Shown: positions 11,173-19,903, counted from the first letter of the stretch. The stretch: DNA of 64,000 nucleotides from an uncultured Pelagibacteraceae bacterium (GCA_902597875.1 CACJZK010000001.1:134001-198000), one strand, 5' to 3'. The notes: generated from the sequence alone by a model not told the origin. A program made the numbers and translations.

Positions 11173-12003
11173 TTTTAAATCTAGACTTGAATCAAAAGCT
11201 TTAGCACTATGAGTTATACTTCCTATAGAAATTCTATCGACTTTAGTTTTTGATATTTTTTTTATATTTTTGAGACTCACGTTTCCAGAATATTCAGTTT
11301 CATATTTATCTTTAGTAATTTTCAAGCACTTTCTTAAAGTTTTTAAATTCATATTATCAAACAGTATTCTTTTGAATTTCAAACCCATTACTATTTTTAA
11401 TTGTTTAATATTTTCTATTTCTACAGTGATCGCTTTTTTTGATTTAGCAGATCTTTTTATAAGATTTTTTATATTTCTTTCAGCTTTTATATGATTATCT
11501 TTGATTAGAATTTCATCACTTAAATTAAATCTATGGTTAAATCCCCCTCCTTTTTTTACAGCATATTTTTCCAAAAGTCTTAAATTTGGAGTAGTTTTTC
11601 TAGTACAGCACACTTTTGTTTTCCTATTACACCTTTTAACAAACTGATTAGTCAAGGTAGCTATGCCCGAAGCATGATTTAGAAAATTTAATGCAGTTCT
11701 TTCTGCAGTTAAAATAGACTCAATTTTTGAAGATATAATTGCAATAATTTTCCCTTTTTTTACTTTAGAGCCATCTTTGATTTTTTTTTTAAATTTTGTT
11801 TTTTTGTCTAAAAGTAAAAATGCACTTTTACAAAAATCAATTCCAGCTATTATTCCATTCTGTTTTGAGATAATTTTTGCTAATGCTATTTTATTTTTGT
11901 TTTTGATAAATTTTGTAGTTATATCTCCTATGGGATTAAGATCTTCTTTAAGAGCTTGACTAACAACTGTTTTGATATATTTTTTATTTATTTTTTGCAC
12001 CAA
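11161..12003 (-). CDS. nadC: Nicotinate-nucleotide pyrophosphorylase (quinolinate phosphoribosyltransferase)
   Basis: Makes nicotinate mononucleotide from quinolinate and PRPP in de novo NAD synthesis, the step after NadA. Conserved pieces are EDLNPIGDITT, the ERTALNFLNHASGIATLT motif, CTRKTTPNLRLLEKYAVKKGGGFNHR, KDNHIKAERN, VEIENIKQ and DRISIGSITHSAKAFD. No ATG is available at the 5' end; initiation must be at TTG 12003 or GTG 12000, two to five bases after the nadA stop, which implies translational coupling. It is strongly lysine-rich, as is usual in such AT-rich genomes. The 280-residue length is normal. Confidence 0.94.
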   Translation of the reverse strand: MVQKINKKYIKTVVSQALKEDLNPIGDITTKFIKNKNKIALAKIISKQNGIIAGIDFCKSAFLLLDKKTKFKKKIKDGSKVKKGKIIAIISSKIESILTAERTALNFLNHASGIATLTNQFVKRCNRKTKVCCTRKTTPNLRLLEKYAVKKGGGFNHRFNLSDEILIKDNHIKAERNIKNLIKRSAKSKKAITVEIENIKQLKIVMGLKFKRILFDNMNLKTLRKCLKITKDKYETEYSGNVSLKNIKKISKTKVDRISIGSITHSAKAFDSSLDLKLSS

Positions 12004-12005
12004 AC

Positions 12006-12995
12006 TTATCTGCCAATTTCAGCCATTCTTTCGACAGATCTTCTAGCCCTTGCCGCTATATTATCACCAATTTTAATCTCGTTAGTTTCATTTTTTAAGC
12101 AATCATAAATTTTTTTAAGTGTAATTTTCTTCATGTAAGGACAAAGATTACATGGTTTTACAAACTCCACGTTTGGATTTTCTATTTGAACATTATCACT
12201 CATAGAACATTCAGTAACTAATAGAACTTTTTTGGGTTGTTTTTCTTTAACATATTTAACCATATTTGACGTCGATCCTGCAAAATCTGAAGCGCTAATA
12301 ACATCAGGTGGGCATTCCGGATGTGCAATCACTTTAATTTCAGGATTTTCTTTTCTAATATCTTCAATTTCTTTAGCAGTAAATTTTTCGTGTACAATAC
12401 AAGTTCCTTGCCATGAAATAATTTTAACCTTTGTATTTTTTTGAACATAATTTGCTAAGTAATGATCTGGTAAAAAAATAACTTTATCTACACCAAGTGA
12501 CTCTACTACTTTGACAGCATTAGCTGACGTGCAACAAACGTCTGTTTCAGCTTTGACGTCTGCTGAAGTATTAACGTAAGAAACAACCGGGACTCCTGGA
12601 TATTTCTCTTTCAACATAACTACATCTTCACCAGTTATAGAAGCCGAAAGAGAACAGCCAGCTTGCATATCTGGTATTAAAACTTTCTTTTTTGGATTCA
12701 TCAATTTTGCAGTCTCAGCCATAAAATGAACTCCGCAAAGAACAATTATGTCAGCTTCAGTTTTTGCAGCCTCTTGTGCTAAGGCTAAAGAGTCAGCCGC
12801 AATATCCGCTACCCCATGATAAATTTCTGGAGTTTGATAATTATGAGCTAAAATAACTGCGTTCTTTTCTTTTTTTAGTTTATTAATTTTTTGTATTAAA
12901 GGAGCGTGAAAATTCCATTCGATTTGAGGTATTGCTTTAGAGATTTTTTTGTAAATCTCGTCTAAATTTTCACTAATTTTTGGTTGTGAAGACAT
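12006..12995 (-). CDS. nadA: Quinolinate synthase A
   Basis: 4Fe-4S enzyme condensing iminoaspartate with dihydroxyacetone phosphate to quinolinate. The frame extends to a TTG at 13013, but the ATG at 12995 (MSSQPK) is the likelier start, giving 329 residues. Conserved features are VILAHNYQTPEIYHGVADIAADSL, LCGVHFMAETAKLMNP, PDMQAGCSLSAS, DVCCTSANAVKVVESLG, PDHYLANYV, AHPECPPDV, and C-terminal PCNLCPYMKKITL; cluster cysteines fall in these motifs. It is followed directly by nadC. No nadB is visible in the window. Confidence 0.95.
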   Translation of the reverse strand: MSSQPKISENLDEIYKKISKAIPQIEWNFHAPLIQKINKLKKEKNAVILAHNYQTPEIYHGVADIAADSLALAQEAAKTEADIIVLCGVHFMAETAKLMNPKKKVLIPDMQAGCSLSASITGEDVVMLKEKYPGVPVVSYVNTSADVKAETDVCCTSANAVKVVESLGVDKVIFLPDHYLANYVQKNTKVKIISWQGTCIVHEKFTAKEIEDIRKENPEIKVIAHPECPPDVISASDFAGSTSNMVKYVKEKQPKKVLLVTECSMSDNVQIENPNVEFVKPCNLCPYMKKITLKKIYDCLKNETNEIKIGDNIAARARRSVERMAEIGR

Positions 12996-13055
12996 ACTTA
13001 TACAGTCTACCAACTTGAAGTAAATTTGTCATTCATTTATTGTCGCAGTAAATAG

Positions 13056-13140
13056 GCGGTCGTGCTGAAACTGGTAGACAGGCACGGTTGAGGGCCGTGT
13101 GGGATTTCCCATGAGAGTTCGAGTCTCTCCGACCGCACCA
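13056..13140 (+). tRNA. tRNA-Leu (anticodon GAG)
   Basis: The 85-base gene folds as a class II tRNA. The acceptor stem GCGGTCG (13056-13062) pairs with CGACCGC (13130-13136), followed by discriminator A and an encoded CCA. The anticodon loop TTGAGGG gives anticodon GAG (reads CUC and CUU Leu codons). The T arm contains GAGAGTTCGAGTCTCTC, and a variable arm GTGGGATTTCCCAT is present, as expected for leucine tRNA. It stands alone between nadA (reverse) and a small membrane peptide gene. Confidence 0.97.
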
Positions 13141-13184
13141 TTATATCGCATTGTAATCTCAGAAGTTGAATATACCTTCGCCAA

Positions 13185-13325
13185 ATGAAAATCGCAAAAC
13201 CATTAAAAAATAAAAAATCTAAAATAAGTAAACTACCCTATAGACCTACTCCAAAAGGTTATATAATTTACTATGTAGTTTTGTGGGCTGTGGTATTAAC
13301 GATCGCTTTTTTTTTTAGCAAATAA
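13185..13325 (+). CDS. Small single-span membrane protein (46 aa), unknown function
   Basis: A 46-residue frame follows the tRNA by 44 bases. It starts MKIAKPLKNKKSKISK, continues with a proline-rich LPYRPTPKGY, has one hydrophobic segment of about 19 residues (IIYYVVLWAVVLTIAFFF) and ends SK. The layout, a strongly basic N-terminus before a single membrane span, predicts a type II inner-membrane peptide with its N-terminus in the cytoplasm. It fills an otherwise empty 190-base gap and its stop lies four bases from the convergent fhs stop, which fits the tight packing here. No clear Shine-Dalgarno site is visible. I do not recognise the family. Confidence 0.6.
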   Translation: MKIAKPLKNKKSKISKLPYRPTPKGYIIYYVVLWAVVLTIAFFFSK

Positions 13326-13329
13326 TTTT

Positions 13330-15015
13330 TTAAAACAATCCTTCAATATCGCCCTTTTTATTAAGCTTAATTAAATCAGCAGCTGGATTTCTTGGAAGTC
13401 CGGGCATAGTCATAATGGATCCACATACTACAACTATAAATTTTGATCCGGTCGATAGTCTTACCTCTCTTACAGATATAGTGTGACCAGACGGAGCACC
13501 TTTTATTTTAGGATCTTCAGAGAAACTATATTGAGTTTTAGCAATACAGATAGGAAACTTTCCAAATCCAGATTCTTCTATCTTTTTAATCTGACTCTTG
13601 ATTTGGTCAGCTATCTTAACTCGGCTAGCTCTATAAATCTCTTTTGTAATTATCTCTATTTTTTTTATAATAGGAGCATCTTCAGAATACAAATATTTAA
13701 AATTATTGTTATTGTTATTTTTACAAATTTCAACAACATTATTTGCTAGATCTTCAGTTCCTTTTCCTCCTTCAGACCAATGAGTGCACAAACTTACTTT
13801 TACCCGCATTTTTGAGCAGTGTTCTTTAACGATTTTAATTTCTTTATCTGTATCAGTAATAAAATGATTAATTGCTATCACAACCTCTAGGCCAAATTTT
13901 TTTAAATTTTGTAAATGCCTTTCAAGGTTTGGAAGTCCTTTTTTAAGCGCATCAATATTTTCTTTTTTAAGATTATCTTTTTCAACACCTCCATGCATTT
14001 TTAAAGCCCTAATTGTTACAACAAGAACAACACAATTAGGTTTAATATTAGCTTCTCGACATTTAATATTTAAAAATTTTTCTGCGCCAAGGTCTGCCCC
14101 AAAACCAGCTTCAGTGACAACATATTCTGATAATTTTAAGGCAGTTTTTGTTGCAAGAATAGAATTACATCCGTGAGCTATATTTGCAAAGGGTCCCCCA
14201 TGAATTATAGCAAGATTATTTTCTAGGGTTTGAACTAAATTTGGTCTTATTGCCTCTTTTAATAATACTGTCATAGCTCCATGAGCATTGAGATCTTTTG
14301 CATAAATTGGTTTGTCATCTTTTGTATAAGCAACAGTAATATTTCCTATTTTTTCTTCCAAATCTTTAAGATTGTTTGATAAACAAAAGATTGCCATAAC
14401 TTCTGAAGCTACGGTGATATCAAAACTATCATTTCTAGGAATGTTATTTTTTAATTTTTCAAGATTTATTTTAATTTTTCTTAGTCCTCTATCATTTAAA
14501 TCAACCACGCGTTTCCAAATTATTTTTTCAGGATCAATATTTAATTTATTTCCCCAATAAATATGATTATCAATTAAAGCAGATAATAAATTATGAGCAG
14601 AGGTTATTGCATGAAAATCACCGGTAAAATGTAAATTAATTTGTTCCATTGGAATTACTTGAGCGTAACCACCCCCGGCAGCACCACCTTTCATTCCAAA
14701 AGAAGGTCCCAAACTAGGTTCTCTTAAACAAACTACTGCCTTTTTACCAATTTTATTTAAACCATCACTTAAACCAACAGATGTTGTAGTTTTTCCCTCT
14801 CCCGCAGGAGTTGGAGTTATAGCAGTTACTAAAATTAAATGGCTTTTTTTTTCTTTTAAAGTAGCAATATATTCTAGATTTAACTTTGCTATATGACGGC
14901 CCATAGGACTAAAAGCAAAATGATCATTTGGAACATTAACTTTTGCCAGAACATCTTCGATCGGTTTAATTTTTGCAGCTCTAGCAATTTCAATGTCAGA
15001 TTTAATTTTGCTCAT
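13330..15015 (-). CDS. fhs: Formate-tetrahydrofolate ligase
   Basis: ATP-dependent ligation of formate to tetrahydrofolate, giving 10-formyl-THF for purine synthesis and one-carbon metabolism. The frame reaches GTG 15021, but ATG 15015 has AGGAG (reverse complement of 15021-15025) five bases upstream and is the better start, giving 561 residues. Motifs include the P-loop-like [57 protein letters not shown]-like ([18 protein letters not shown]), [23 protein letters not shown] and [11 protein letters not shown] near the C-terminus. ygfZ, a folate-binding protein, lies directly upstream on the same strand. Confidence 0.96.
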   Translation of the reverse strand: MSKIKSDIEIARAAKIKPIEDVLAKVNVPNDHFAFSPMGRHIAKLNLEYIATLKEKKSHLILVTAITPTPAGEGKTTTSVGLSDGLNKIGKKAVVCLREPSLGPSFGMKGGAAGGGYAQVIPMEQINLHFTGDFHAITSAHNLLSALIDNHIYWGNKLNIDPEKIIWKRVVDLNDRGLRKIKINLEKLKNNIPRNDSFDITVASEVMAIFCLSNNLKDLEEKIGNITVAYTKDDKPIYAKDLNAHGAMTVLLKEAIRPNLVQTLENNLAIIHGGPFANIAHGCNSILATKTALKLSEYVVTEAGFGADLGAEKFLNIKCREANIKPNCVVLVVTIRALKMHGGVEKDNLKKENIDALKKGLPNLERHLQNLKKFGLEVVIAINHFITDTDKEIKIVKEHCSKMRVKVSLCTHWSEGGKGTEDLANNVVEICKNNNNNNFKYLYSEDAPIIKKIEIITKEIYRASRVKIADQIKSQIKKIEESGFGKFPICIAKTQYSFSEDPKIKGAPSGHTISVREVRLSTGSKFIVVVCGSIMTMPGLPRNPAADLIKLNKKGDIEGLF

Positions 15016-15042
15016 CGGCACTCCTATATCTAAAAAAGGAGG

Positions 15043-15930
15043 CTATGTATACCTATCATTAATTATATTCAACTTTGTTTTATTACTATAAAGTTCTCCT
15101 AATATAAGCTCTTTAATTTCTGGGTCTACAGTTTTAAACAGTGCAAAAGGATATGGCTCAGTGATTAAAATTTTTCCAACAACTTTTTCTTTATATTTAA
15201 TTTCACTCAAGTGAGATATTTTTCCTTTGAACGACACTGGAAGAAGAATTCTTCTTAATTTGTTTTTAAGCTTCATTCTTGCAGTATTTTCTTGCCCTAT
15301 ATAACAGCCTTTTTTGAAATCTATACCGTTTAGTTTTTCAAAGTTACATTCAAGACCAAATAAGTTTTCTTGAAGATTTTTGGTGTTTACTTGTGCAACA
15401 CCAAGCTTGTGACTAATTTCATAGTATTTATTTGAATCTGCAAGTTTCAAACCTAATTTTTTAATAGACATATATAGCTTTTCTAAATTTATAATTACTC
15501 TAGCTCCCAAACTTTTATTCCTTGGATCAACAAAAAAAGGGTCATCCCTATAAATTATTGTATGACCCTCTTCATTTTTTGAGTTATCTAGAGTAAGAAA
15601 TTTTTCTATACTAATAACTGCTACCTGAAATTCATTAGATAAATTTAAGATCTCAACTTTCGACTTTAGTTTATAAATACCAAGCTTACTTATTAAACTC
15701 TCAACTTGATTTAGTTCACAGTCAAGGAAGTAACCTTGCTTATGCTTGATAACAATAAAATCAAATAAATATTTTCCTTGAGGAGTAAGTAAAGAAGAAA
15801 AACAACTATGAGTATAAGTTACTTTATTAATATCATTAGTTATTATATTTTGGAGAAAGTTTTTAGCATCTTCACCACTTATGTACACAATGCCTCTATC
15901 TTTTAAAATAAATATTTGATCTTTTTCCAT
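15043..15930 (-). CDS. ygfZ: YgfZ/GcvT-like folate-binding Fe-S protein maintenance factor
   Basis: A member of the YgfZ (IBA57) family, which uses folate in the assembly or repair of certain Fe-S enzymes. The decisive mark is the C-terminal signature FKKGCYIGQENTARMK (K-G-C-Y-x-G-Q-E) at about residues 210-225, together with ISGEDAKNFLQNIITNDI at the N-terminus. Length 295 is typical. It lacks the dehydrogenase partner context of GcvT aminomethyltransferase and is too short for GcvT. It lies upstream of fhs on the same strand with a 27-base gap, so the two may be co-transcribed. Confidence 0.88.
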   Translation of the reverse strand: MEKDQIFILKDRGIVYISGEDAKNFLQNIITNDINKVTYTHSCFSSLLTPQGKYLFDFIVIKHKQGYFLDCELNQVESLISKLGIYKLKSKVEILNLSNEFQVAVISIEKFLTLDNSKNEEGHTIIYRDDPFFVDPRNKSLGARVIINLEKLYMSIKKLGLKLADSNKYYEISHKLGVAQVNTKNLQENLFGLECNFEKLNGIDFKKGCYIGQENTARMKLKNKLRRILLPVSFKGKISHLSEIKYKEKVVGKILITEPYPFALFKTVDPEIKELILGELYSNKTKLNIINDRYT

Positions 15931-15967
15931 ATTAAGAGTTTATATTGTATAATATATTTAACAAAAT

Positions 15968-17284
15968 ATGTCTGATAACTATAGTCTCATCATAAAGAAT
16001 GGTTCTTGTTATATCGAGGGAAAATTTCAAAGAGTCGATATAGCTTTATCAGGAAATAAAATCAAAAAGATAGGAAAAATCGATTTAAATAGTTCTAAAG
16101 TCTTAGATGTATCAGGGAAAATAGTTCTACCTGGAGTAATTGATACTCAAGTTCATTTTAGAGAACCAGGAAAAAATAATGCTGAAAATTTGGAAACAGG
16201 AAGCAGGGCTGCTGTAGCAGGAGGTGTAACCTCAGTTTTTGAAATGCCAAATACCAATCCTCCCACATCAACTTTTAAAGAATTCAATAACAAACTTAAT
16301 GTAGCAAAAGGCAGAATGTTTTGTAATTATGCCTTTTACTTTGGAGCTACCCCAGATAACATGAAGGAGCTTGCAGCAGTGAATACCTTGGAGGGATGTT
16401 GTGGGGTTAAACTTTTTGCAGGATCATCAACTGGAAATCTTCTTGTAAGTCAGGAAAAAGATATAGAGAAAGTTATATCAAATAGTAGCAAAATTATTTC
16501 AGTTCATTCTGAAGATGAAAATATATTGCTATCTAGAAAAAAATTTATTAAAGAGGGAGATGTTTCGTCACACCCTGTATGGAGAAATGAGGAATGCGCA
16601 TTAGAGTCTACCAAAAGAGTTGTAAGAATAGCTCAAAAATATAAAAAGAAAATTCATATTCTTCACATATCAACTAAAGAAGAAATTGATTTTTTTGCTG
16701 ATAAAAAAGAAAATGTAACTTTTGAAATCACACCACAACATCTAACGTTATTTGCCCCGAATTGTTATGAAAAATTAAAAACTTTTAGTCAAATGAACCC
16801 ACCATTAAGATCAAAAGATCACTATGACAGATTATGGGATGCAGTAAAAGAGTCTTTGGTAAGTACCATAGGATCAGACCATGCCCCTCACACTAAAGAA
16901 GATAAAAATAAAAAATATCCTTTATCCCCGTCGGGTATGCCAGGCGTTCAAACCTTACTTCCCATTATGTTAGATCATGTTAACAAGGGTAAATTAAAAT
17001 TAGAACAATTGATTAAATTAGTTTGTGAAAATCCATCTGATTTATTTGGAATTAAAAACAAAGGTTACATAAAAGAAAATTATGATGCAGATTTAACCAT
17101 TGTTGATATGAATAAAGACGTTGTAATAAAAGATAATTGGATTGAAAGTAAATGTGGATGGACGCCTTTTAATAATTATAAAGTCAAAGGCTTTCCTGTT
17201 GCGACAATTATAAATGGCGAAATAGTAATGGAAAATGGTAAAATTAATAAATCAAATGGTAAACCTTTAGTTTTTGATGCATGA
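15968..17284 (+). CDS. pyrC: Dihydroorotase (class I)
   Basis: Zinc enzyme that cyclises N-carbamoyl-aspartate to dihydroorotate in pyrimidine synthesis. The 438-residue protein shows the amidohydrolase metal ligands in LPGVIDTQVHFREPG, GVKLFAGSSTG (likely carboxylated-lysine region), SVHSEDE, HILHIST and the catalytic GSDHAPHT, followed by PSGMPGVQTLLP. The size matches the AllB/PyrC class I branch rather than the short E. coli PyrC. It could in principle be an allantoinase-like relative, but the motif set favours dihydroorotase. The stop TGA overlaps the ATG of the cupredoxin gene. Confidence 0.88.
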   Translation: MSDNYSLIIKNGSCYIEGKFQRVDIALSGNKIKKIGKIDLNSSKVLDVSGKIVLPGVIDTQVHFREPGKNNAENLETGSRAAVAGGVTSVFEMPNTNPPTSTFKEFNNKLNVAKGRMFCNYAFYFGATPDNMKELAAVNTLEGCCGVKLFAGSSTGNLLVSQEKDIEKVISNSSKIISVHSEDENILLSRKKFIKEGDVSSHPVWRNEECALESTKRVVRIAQKYKKKIHILHISTKEEIDFFADKKENVTFEITPQHLTLFAPNCYEKLKTFSQMNPPLRSKDHYDRLWDAVKESLVSTIGSDHAPHTKEDKNKKYPLSPSGMPGVQTLLPIMLDHVNKGKLKLEQLIKLVCENPSDLFGIKNKGYIKENYDADLTIVDMNKDVVIKDNWIESKCGWTPFNNYKVKGFPVATIINGEIVMENGKINKSNGKPLVFDA

Positions 17285-17778
17285 AAAAGTTAATTATAAT
17301 TTTATTTTTAATTCCTAATATTTTAAACGCTGGACCAATTAAAGCCATTGGCGAAAAAGGGAAAAGCCTTGAAGTTAATAGAGTTATTCAAATAAACATG
17401 TACGACAATTATTATAAACCTAATAATATTGAAGTTAAAAAAGGCGAAACAATAAAATTTGTTGTGAAAAACCATGGTGAATTAGTTCATGAGTTTAATA
17501 TCGCTACTAAACAGATGCATTTAAAACATCAACCAGAAATGATGATGTTGGTTGAAAACGAGATCATATTAATTGATAAAATTGATAAACAAAAAATGAT
17601 GGAGATGTCAAAAAAAAATCCATCAATGGCACATTCGCATTCAAATAGTGTATTATTATCACCTGGTGAAAGCGGTATTTTAATTTGGAAATTTTCAAAT
17701 TCAGCAAAGCTTGAGGCTGCATGCAATGTTCCGGGTCACTACAAAGCTGGAATGATTGCAAAAATCGATAATAATTAA
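17281..17778 (+). CDS. Secreted cupredoxin (blue copper) protein
   Basis: A 165-residue protein with a signal peptide (MKKLIIILFLIPNILNAG, likely cleaved near residue 17-18). The mature part has the type 1 copper ligands in cupredoxin order: His70 in GELVHEFNI, then Cys148, His153 and Met158 in CNVPGHYKAGM. A methionine/histidine-rich insertion lies between (residues 79-122). By fold it is a plastocyanin/azurin-type periplasmic electron carrier or copper-binding protein; the partner is unknown. It overlaps pyrC by four bases (ATGA), so it is co-translated with a pyrimidine gene. Its stop abuts the convergent CoA-ligase stop. Confidence 0.85.
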   Translation: MKKLIIILFLIPNILNAGPIKAIGEKGKSLEVNRVIQINMYDNYYKPNNIEVKKGETIKFVVKNHGELVHEFNIATKQMHLKHQPEMMMLVENEIILIDKIDKQKMMEMSKKNPSMAHSHSNSVLLSPGESGILIWKFSNSAKLEAACNVPGHYKAGMIAKIDNN

Positions 17779-19677
17779 TTAACTTTTTAAAATATTATTA
17801 TCTCTTAAGTCTTTTTTAATTTCATCTAAAATTGTGGGATCATCTATTGTTGGTGGTATTTTATAGGTTTCTCCATCTGCAATTTTTCTAACTGTACCTC
17901 TTAAAACTTTTCCTGATCTTGTTTTTGGCAATCTTTTAACAACTATGGCTAATTTAAAAGCTGCAACAGGGCCAACTTTTTCTCTAACTAAAGTTACACA
18001 TTCCTTTGTAATTTCTTTGTTGTCTCTATCTACGCCTGCTTTCAAAGCTATTAGTCCAATTGGAAGCTGACCTTTTAATTTATCTGCAATTCCTATCACA
18101 GCACATTCAGCAACATTTTTATGTTCTGCTAAAACTTCTTCTATTGCTCCGGTAGATAATCGATGACCAGCTACGTTTATAATATCATCAGTTCTAGACA
18201 TGATCCAAACATAACCATCTTCATCAATGTGTCCTGCATCATAAGTTTGGTAGTAGCCATTATAAGTTGACATATAAACTTTTTTATATCTTTCATCTGC
18301 ATTCCATAAAGTAGGAAAGGTTCCTGGAGGCAAAGGTAATTTGACAACGATGTCACCCATCTGACCCGCTTTATTTTCTTTACCTTCACTATTAAGAACT
18401 TTTAAATCATAACCAGGAACAGGTTTAAAAGCAGAGCCATATTTAATTGGAAATTTTTCTATACCAGCACAATTTGAGCTTATAGCCCAGCTTGTCTCAG
18501 TTTGCCACCAGTGATCTATGACAGGTGCATTAGATAGTTTTTCAAACCATTTTATTGTATCTGGATCTGCACGTTCTCCAGCCAAAAATAAAGTATCGAA
18601 TTTAGATAAATCATATTTTTTAAAAAATTTCCCTTCAGGGTCCTCTTTTTTTATTGCTCTTATTGCTGTAGGAGCCGTAAATAAAGATTTTACTTTATAA
18701 TCAGAAATAATTCTCCAAAAAACACCTGCGTCAGGAGTACCTACAGGTTTTCCCTCAAAAAGAACTGTAGTGCATCCGTAAAATAAGGGAGCATAAACAA
18801 TATATGAGTGACCAACTATCCAACCAATATCACTAGCAGACCACCAAACATCATCTTGATCTATGTTATAAATATTTTTCATTGTCCATTTTAAAGCAAC
18901 TATGTGTCCACCAATATCTCTTACTATTCCTTTTGGAAGCCCAGTTGTTCCTGAAGTATAAAGAATGTAAGCGTAGTCATTTGCATTCATTTGTTCACAC
19001 TCAGTTGGTTTTGCATCTTTAAGAGCTTCATTCCAATCAATATCTATCTTAGAGTCTAATTCAGCTTTATCTTTTTCTCTTTGAAAAATTATACATTTAT
19101 GTGGTTTGTGCTTAGATAATTCTAATGCTTTATTAACAAGCGGTTTATAATGAACAGTTCTACCAGGTTCATAACCGCAAGATGCTGAAACAATAAGTTT
19201 TGCTTTTGAATCATCAATACGACTTGCAAGTTCATTAGCGGCAAAGCCACCAAAAACTACTGAATGGACAGCTCCTATTCTTCCACAAGCTAACATAGCT
19301 ATTACTGCCTCAGGTATCATAGGCATATAAATGATTACGCGGTCTCCTTTATTAATTCCTTGATTTTTTAGAGCTCCAGCAAAAAGGGAAACTTTTTCTT
19401 TTAATTCTTTATAAGTAAATTTATTTTTTTTTCCTGTTATCGGACTATCGTAGATAATTGCCGTTTTTTCCCCTCTACCTTTATCAATATGAAGGTCTAA
19501 AGCGTTATAACAGGTGTTTGTTATTCCATCTTCATACCATTTATAAAAAGGTGGATTCTTTGAGTTTAAAATTTTGGTTGGTTTTTTGTACCAAAATATG
19601 TCACTAGCGACATCTTTCCAAAATTTCTCTCTATTCTTTATCGAAGAATCGTAGATTTCTTTATATTTCTTAGCCAA
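17779..19677 (-). CDS. prpE: Propionyl-CoA / acetyl-CoA synthetase (PrpE type)
   Basis: AMP-forming acyl-CoA synthetase of 632 residues. ANL-family motifs are YILYTSGTTGLPKGIV (ATP loop), DHWWQTETSWAI, YQTYDAGHIDEDGYVWIMSRTDDIINVAGHRLSTG, and the catalytic Lys in KTRSGKVLRG. GIVRDIGGHIVALKW, GERADPDTIKWF and VIDHWWQTE resemble PrpE/ACSS3 more than E. coli Acs, so propionate may be the main substrate; acetate remains possible. The start is TTG at 19677, supported by GAGGT (reverse complement of 19685-19689) seven bases upstream and by the absence of an in-frame ATG. It is transcribed divergently from proteorhodopsin. Confidence 0.88.
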   Translation of the reverse strand: MAKKYKEIYDSSIKNREKFWKDVASDIFWYKKPTKILNSKNPPFYKWYEDGITNTCYNALDLHIDKGRGEKTAIIYDSPITGKKNKFTYKELKEKVSLFAGALKNQGINKGDRVIIYMPMIPEAVIAMLACGRIGAVHSVVFGGFAANELASRIDDSKAKLIVSASCGYEPGRTVHYKPLVNKALELSKHKPHKCIIFQREKDKAELDSKIDIDWNEALKDAKPTECEQMNANDYAYILYTSGTTGLPKGIVRDIGGHIVALKWTMKNIYNIDQDDVWWSASDIGWIVGHSYIVYAPLFYGCTTVLFEGKPVGTPDAGVFWRIISDYKVKSLFTAPTAIRAIKKEDPEGKFFKKYDLSKFDTLFLAGERADPDTIKWFEKLSNAPVIDHWWQTETSWAISSNCAGIEKFPIKYGSAFKPVPGYDLKVLNSEGKENKAGQMGDIVVKLPLPPGTFPTLWNADERYKKVYMSTYNGYYQTYDAGHIDEDGYVWIMSRTDDIINVAGHRLSTGAIEEVLAEHKNVAECAVIGIADKLKGQLPIGLIALKAGVDRDNKEITKECVTLVREKVGPVAAFKLAIVVKRLPKTRSGKVLRGTVRKIADGETYKIPPTIDDPTILDEIKKDLRDNNILKS

Positions 19678-19693
19678 ATCACATACCTCAAAA

Positions 19694-19722
19694 TTGATAA
19701 TTAATTAGTACTATTTCACAAT
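19694..19722 (+). promoter_or_regulatory. Candidate promoter for proteorhodopsin
   Basis: TTGATA at 19694-19699 is followed after 17 bases by CACAAT at 19717-19722. The -35 matches consensus at five of six positions and the -10 at four of six. If used, the transcript would carry a leader of about 175 bases including the GC-rich element before the start codon. This is a reading by eye only. Confidence 0.35.
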
Positions 19723-19779
19723 TATCCCCAAAAAAAAAACAAAAAACCAATAAAAACAACACTTTTTTATTAAAAAAAG

Positions 19780-19853
19780 GCTTCACTGTCGCACCCTTTT
19801 TTATTAAGGTCCTTGCCAAGGTACTCGGCGTGAACCGCGATTCATTGGCTGGG
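19780..19853 (+). promoter_or_regulatory. GC-rich, potentially structured leader element upstream of proteorhodopsin
   Basis: About 54% of these 74 bases are G or C, against roughly 30% around them, and no protein is encoded. Complementary segments can be drawn by eye: AAAAAGG (19775-19781) with CCTTTTT (19796-19802); CCTT/AAGG in CCTTGCCAAGG; GCCAA with TTGGC of CATTGGCTGGG; and ACCC (19794-19797) with GGGT (19851-19854). Such compositional islands in an AT-rich genome are typical of structured RNA. It could be a cis-regulatory leader for proteorhodopsin, or belong to the divergent CoA-ligase gene. I cannot assign it to a named family. Confidence 0.5.
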
Positions 19854-19871
19854 TAGTTTAAATTTAAACTA
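19854..19871. repeat. 18-bp perfect palindrome before proteorhodopsin
   Basis: TAGTTTAAATTTAAACTA reads identically on both strands. It lies 32 bases before the proteorhodopsin ATG, directly after the GC-rich element. It is followed by A residues, not T, on the plus strand, so it is not an intrinsic terminator there. A dimeric repressor or activator site, or a short mRNA hairpin, are both possible. Confidence 0.6.
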
Positions 19872-19903
19872 AAAAAAGAAAACTAAACATACGGGAGGTT
19901 TTC

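Noticed and set aside
13026-13054. TTGTCA-17-TAAATA promoter for tRNA-Leu
   Set aside because: The -10 would end two bases before the mature tRNA 5' end, so transcription would start inside the gene.
15034-15055. AGGAGG followed by ATG on the plus strand between fhs and ygfZ
   Set aside because: The frame is only five codons long (stop after YTYH) and lies antisense in a 27-base gap between two reverse genes.
19780-19853. tRNA or tRNA remnant in the proteorhodopsin leader
   Set aside because: No acceptor stem, anticodon loop or proper T arm could be built on either strand; the GGTTCAC on the reverse strand lacks a five-base stem.
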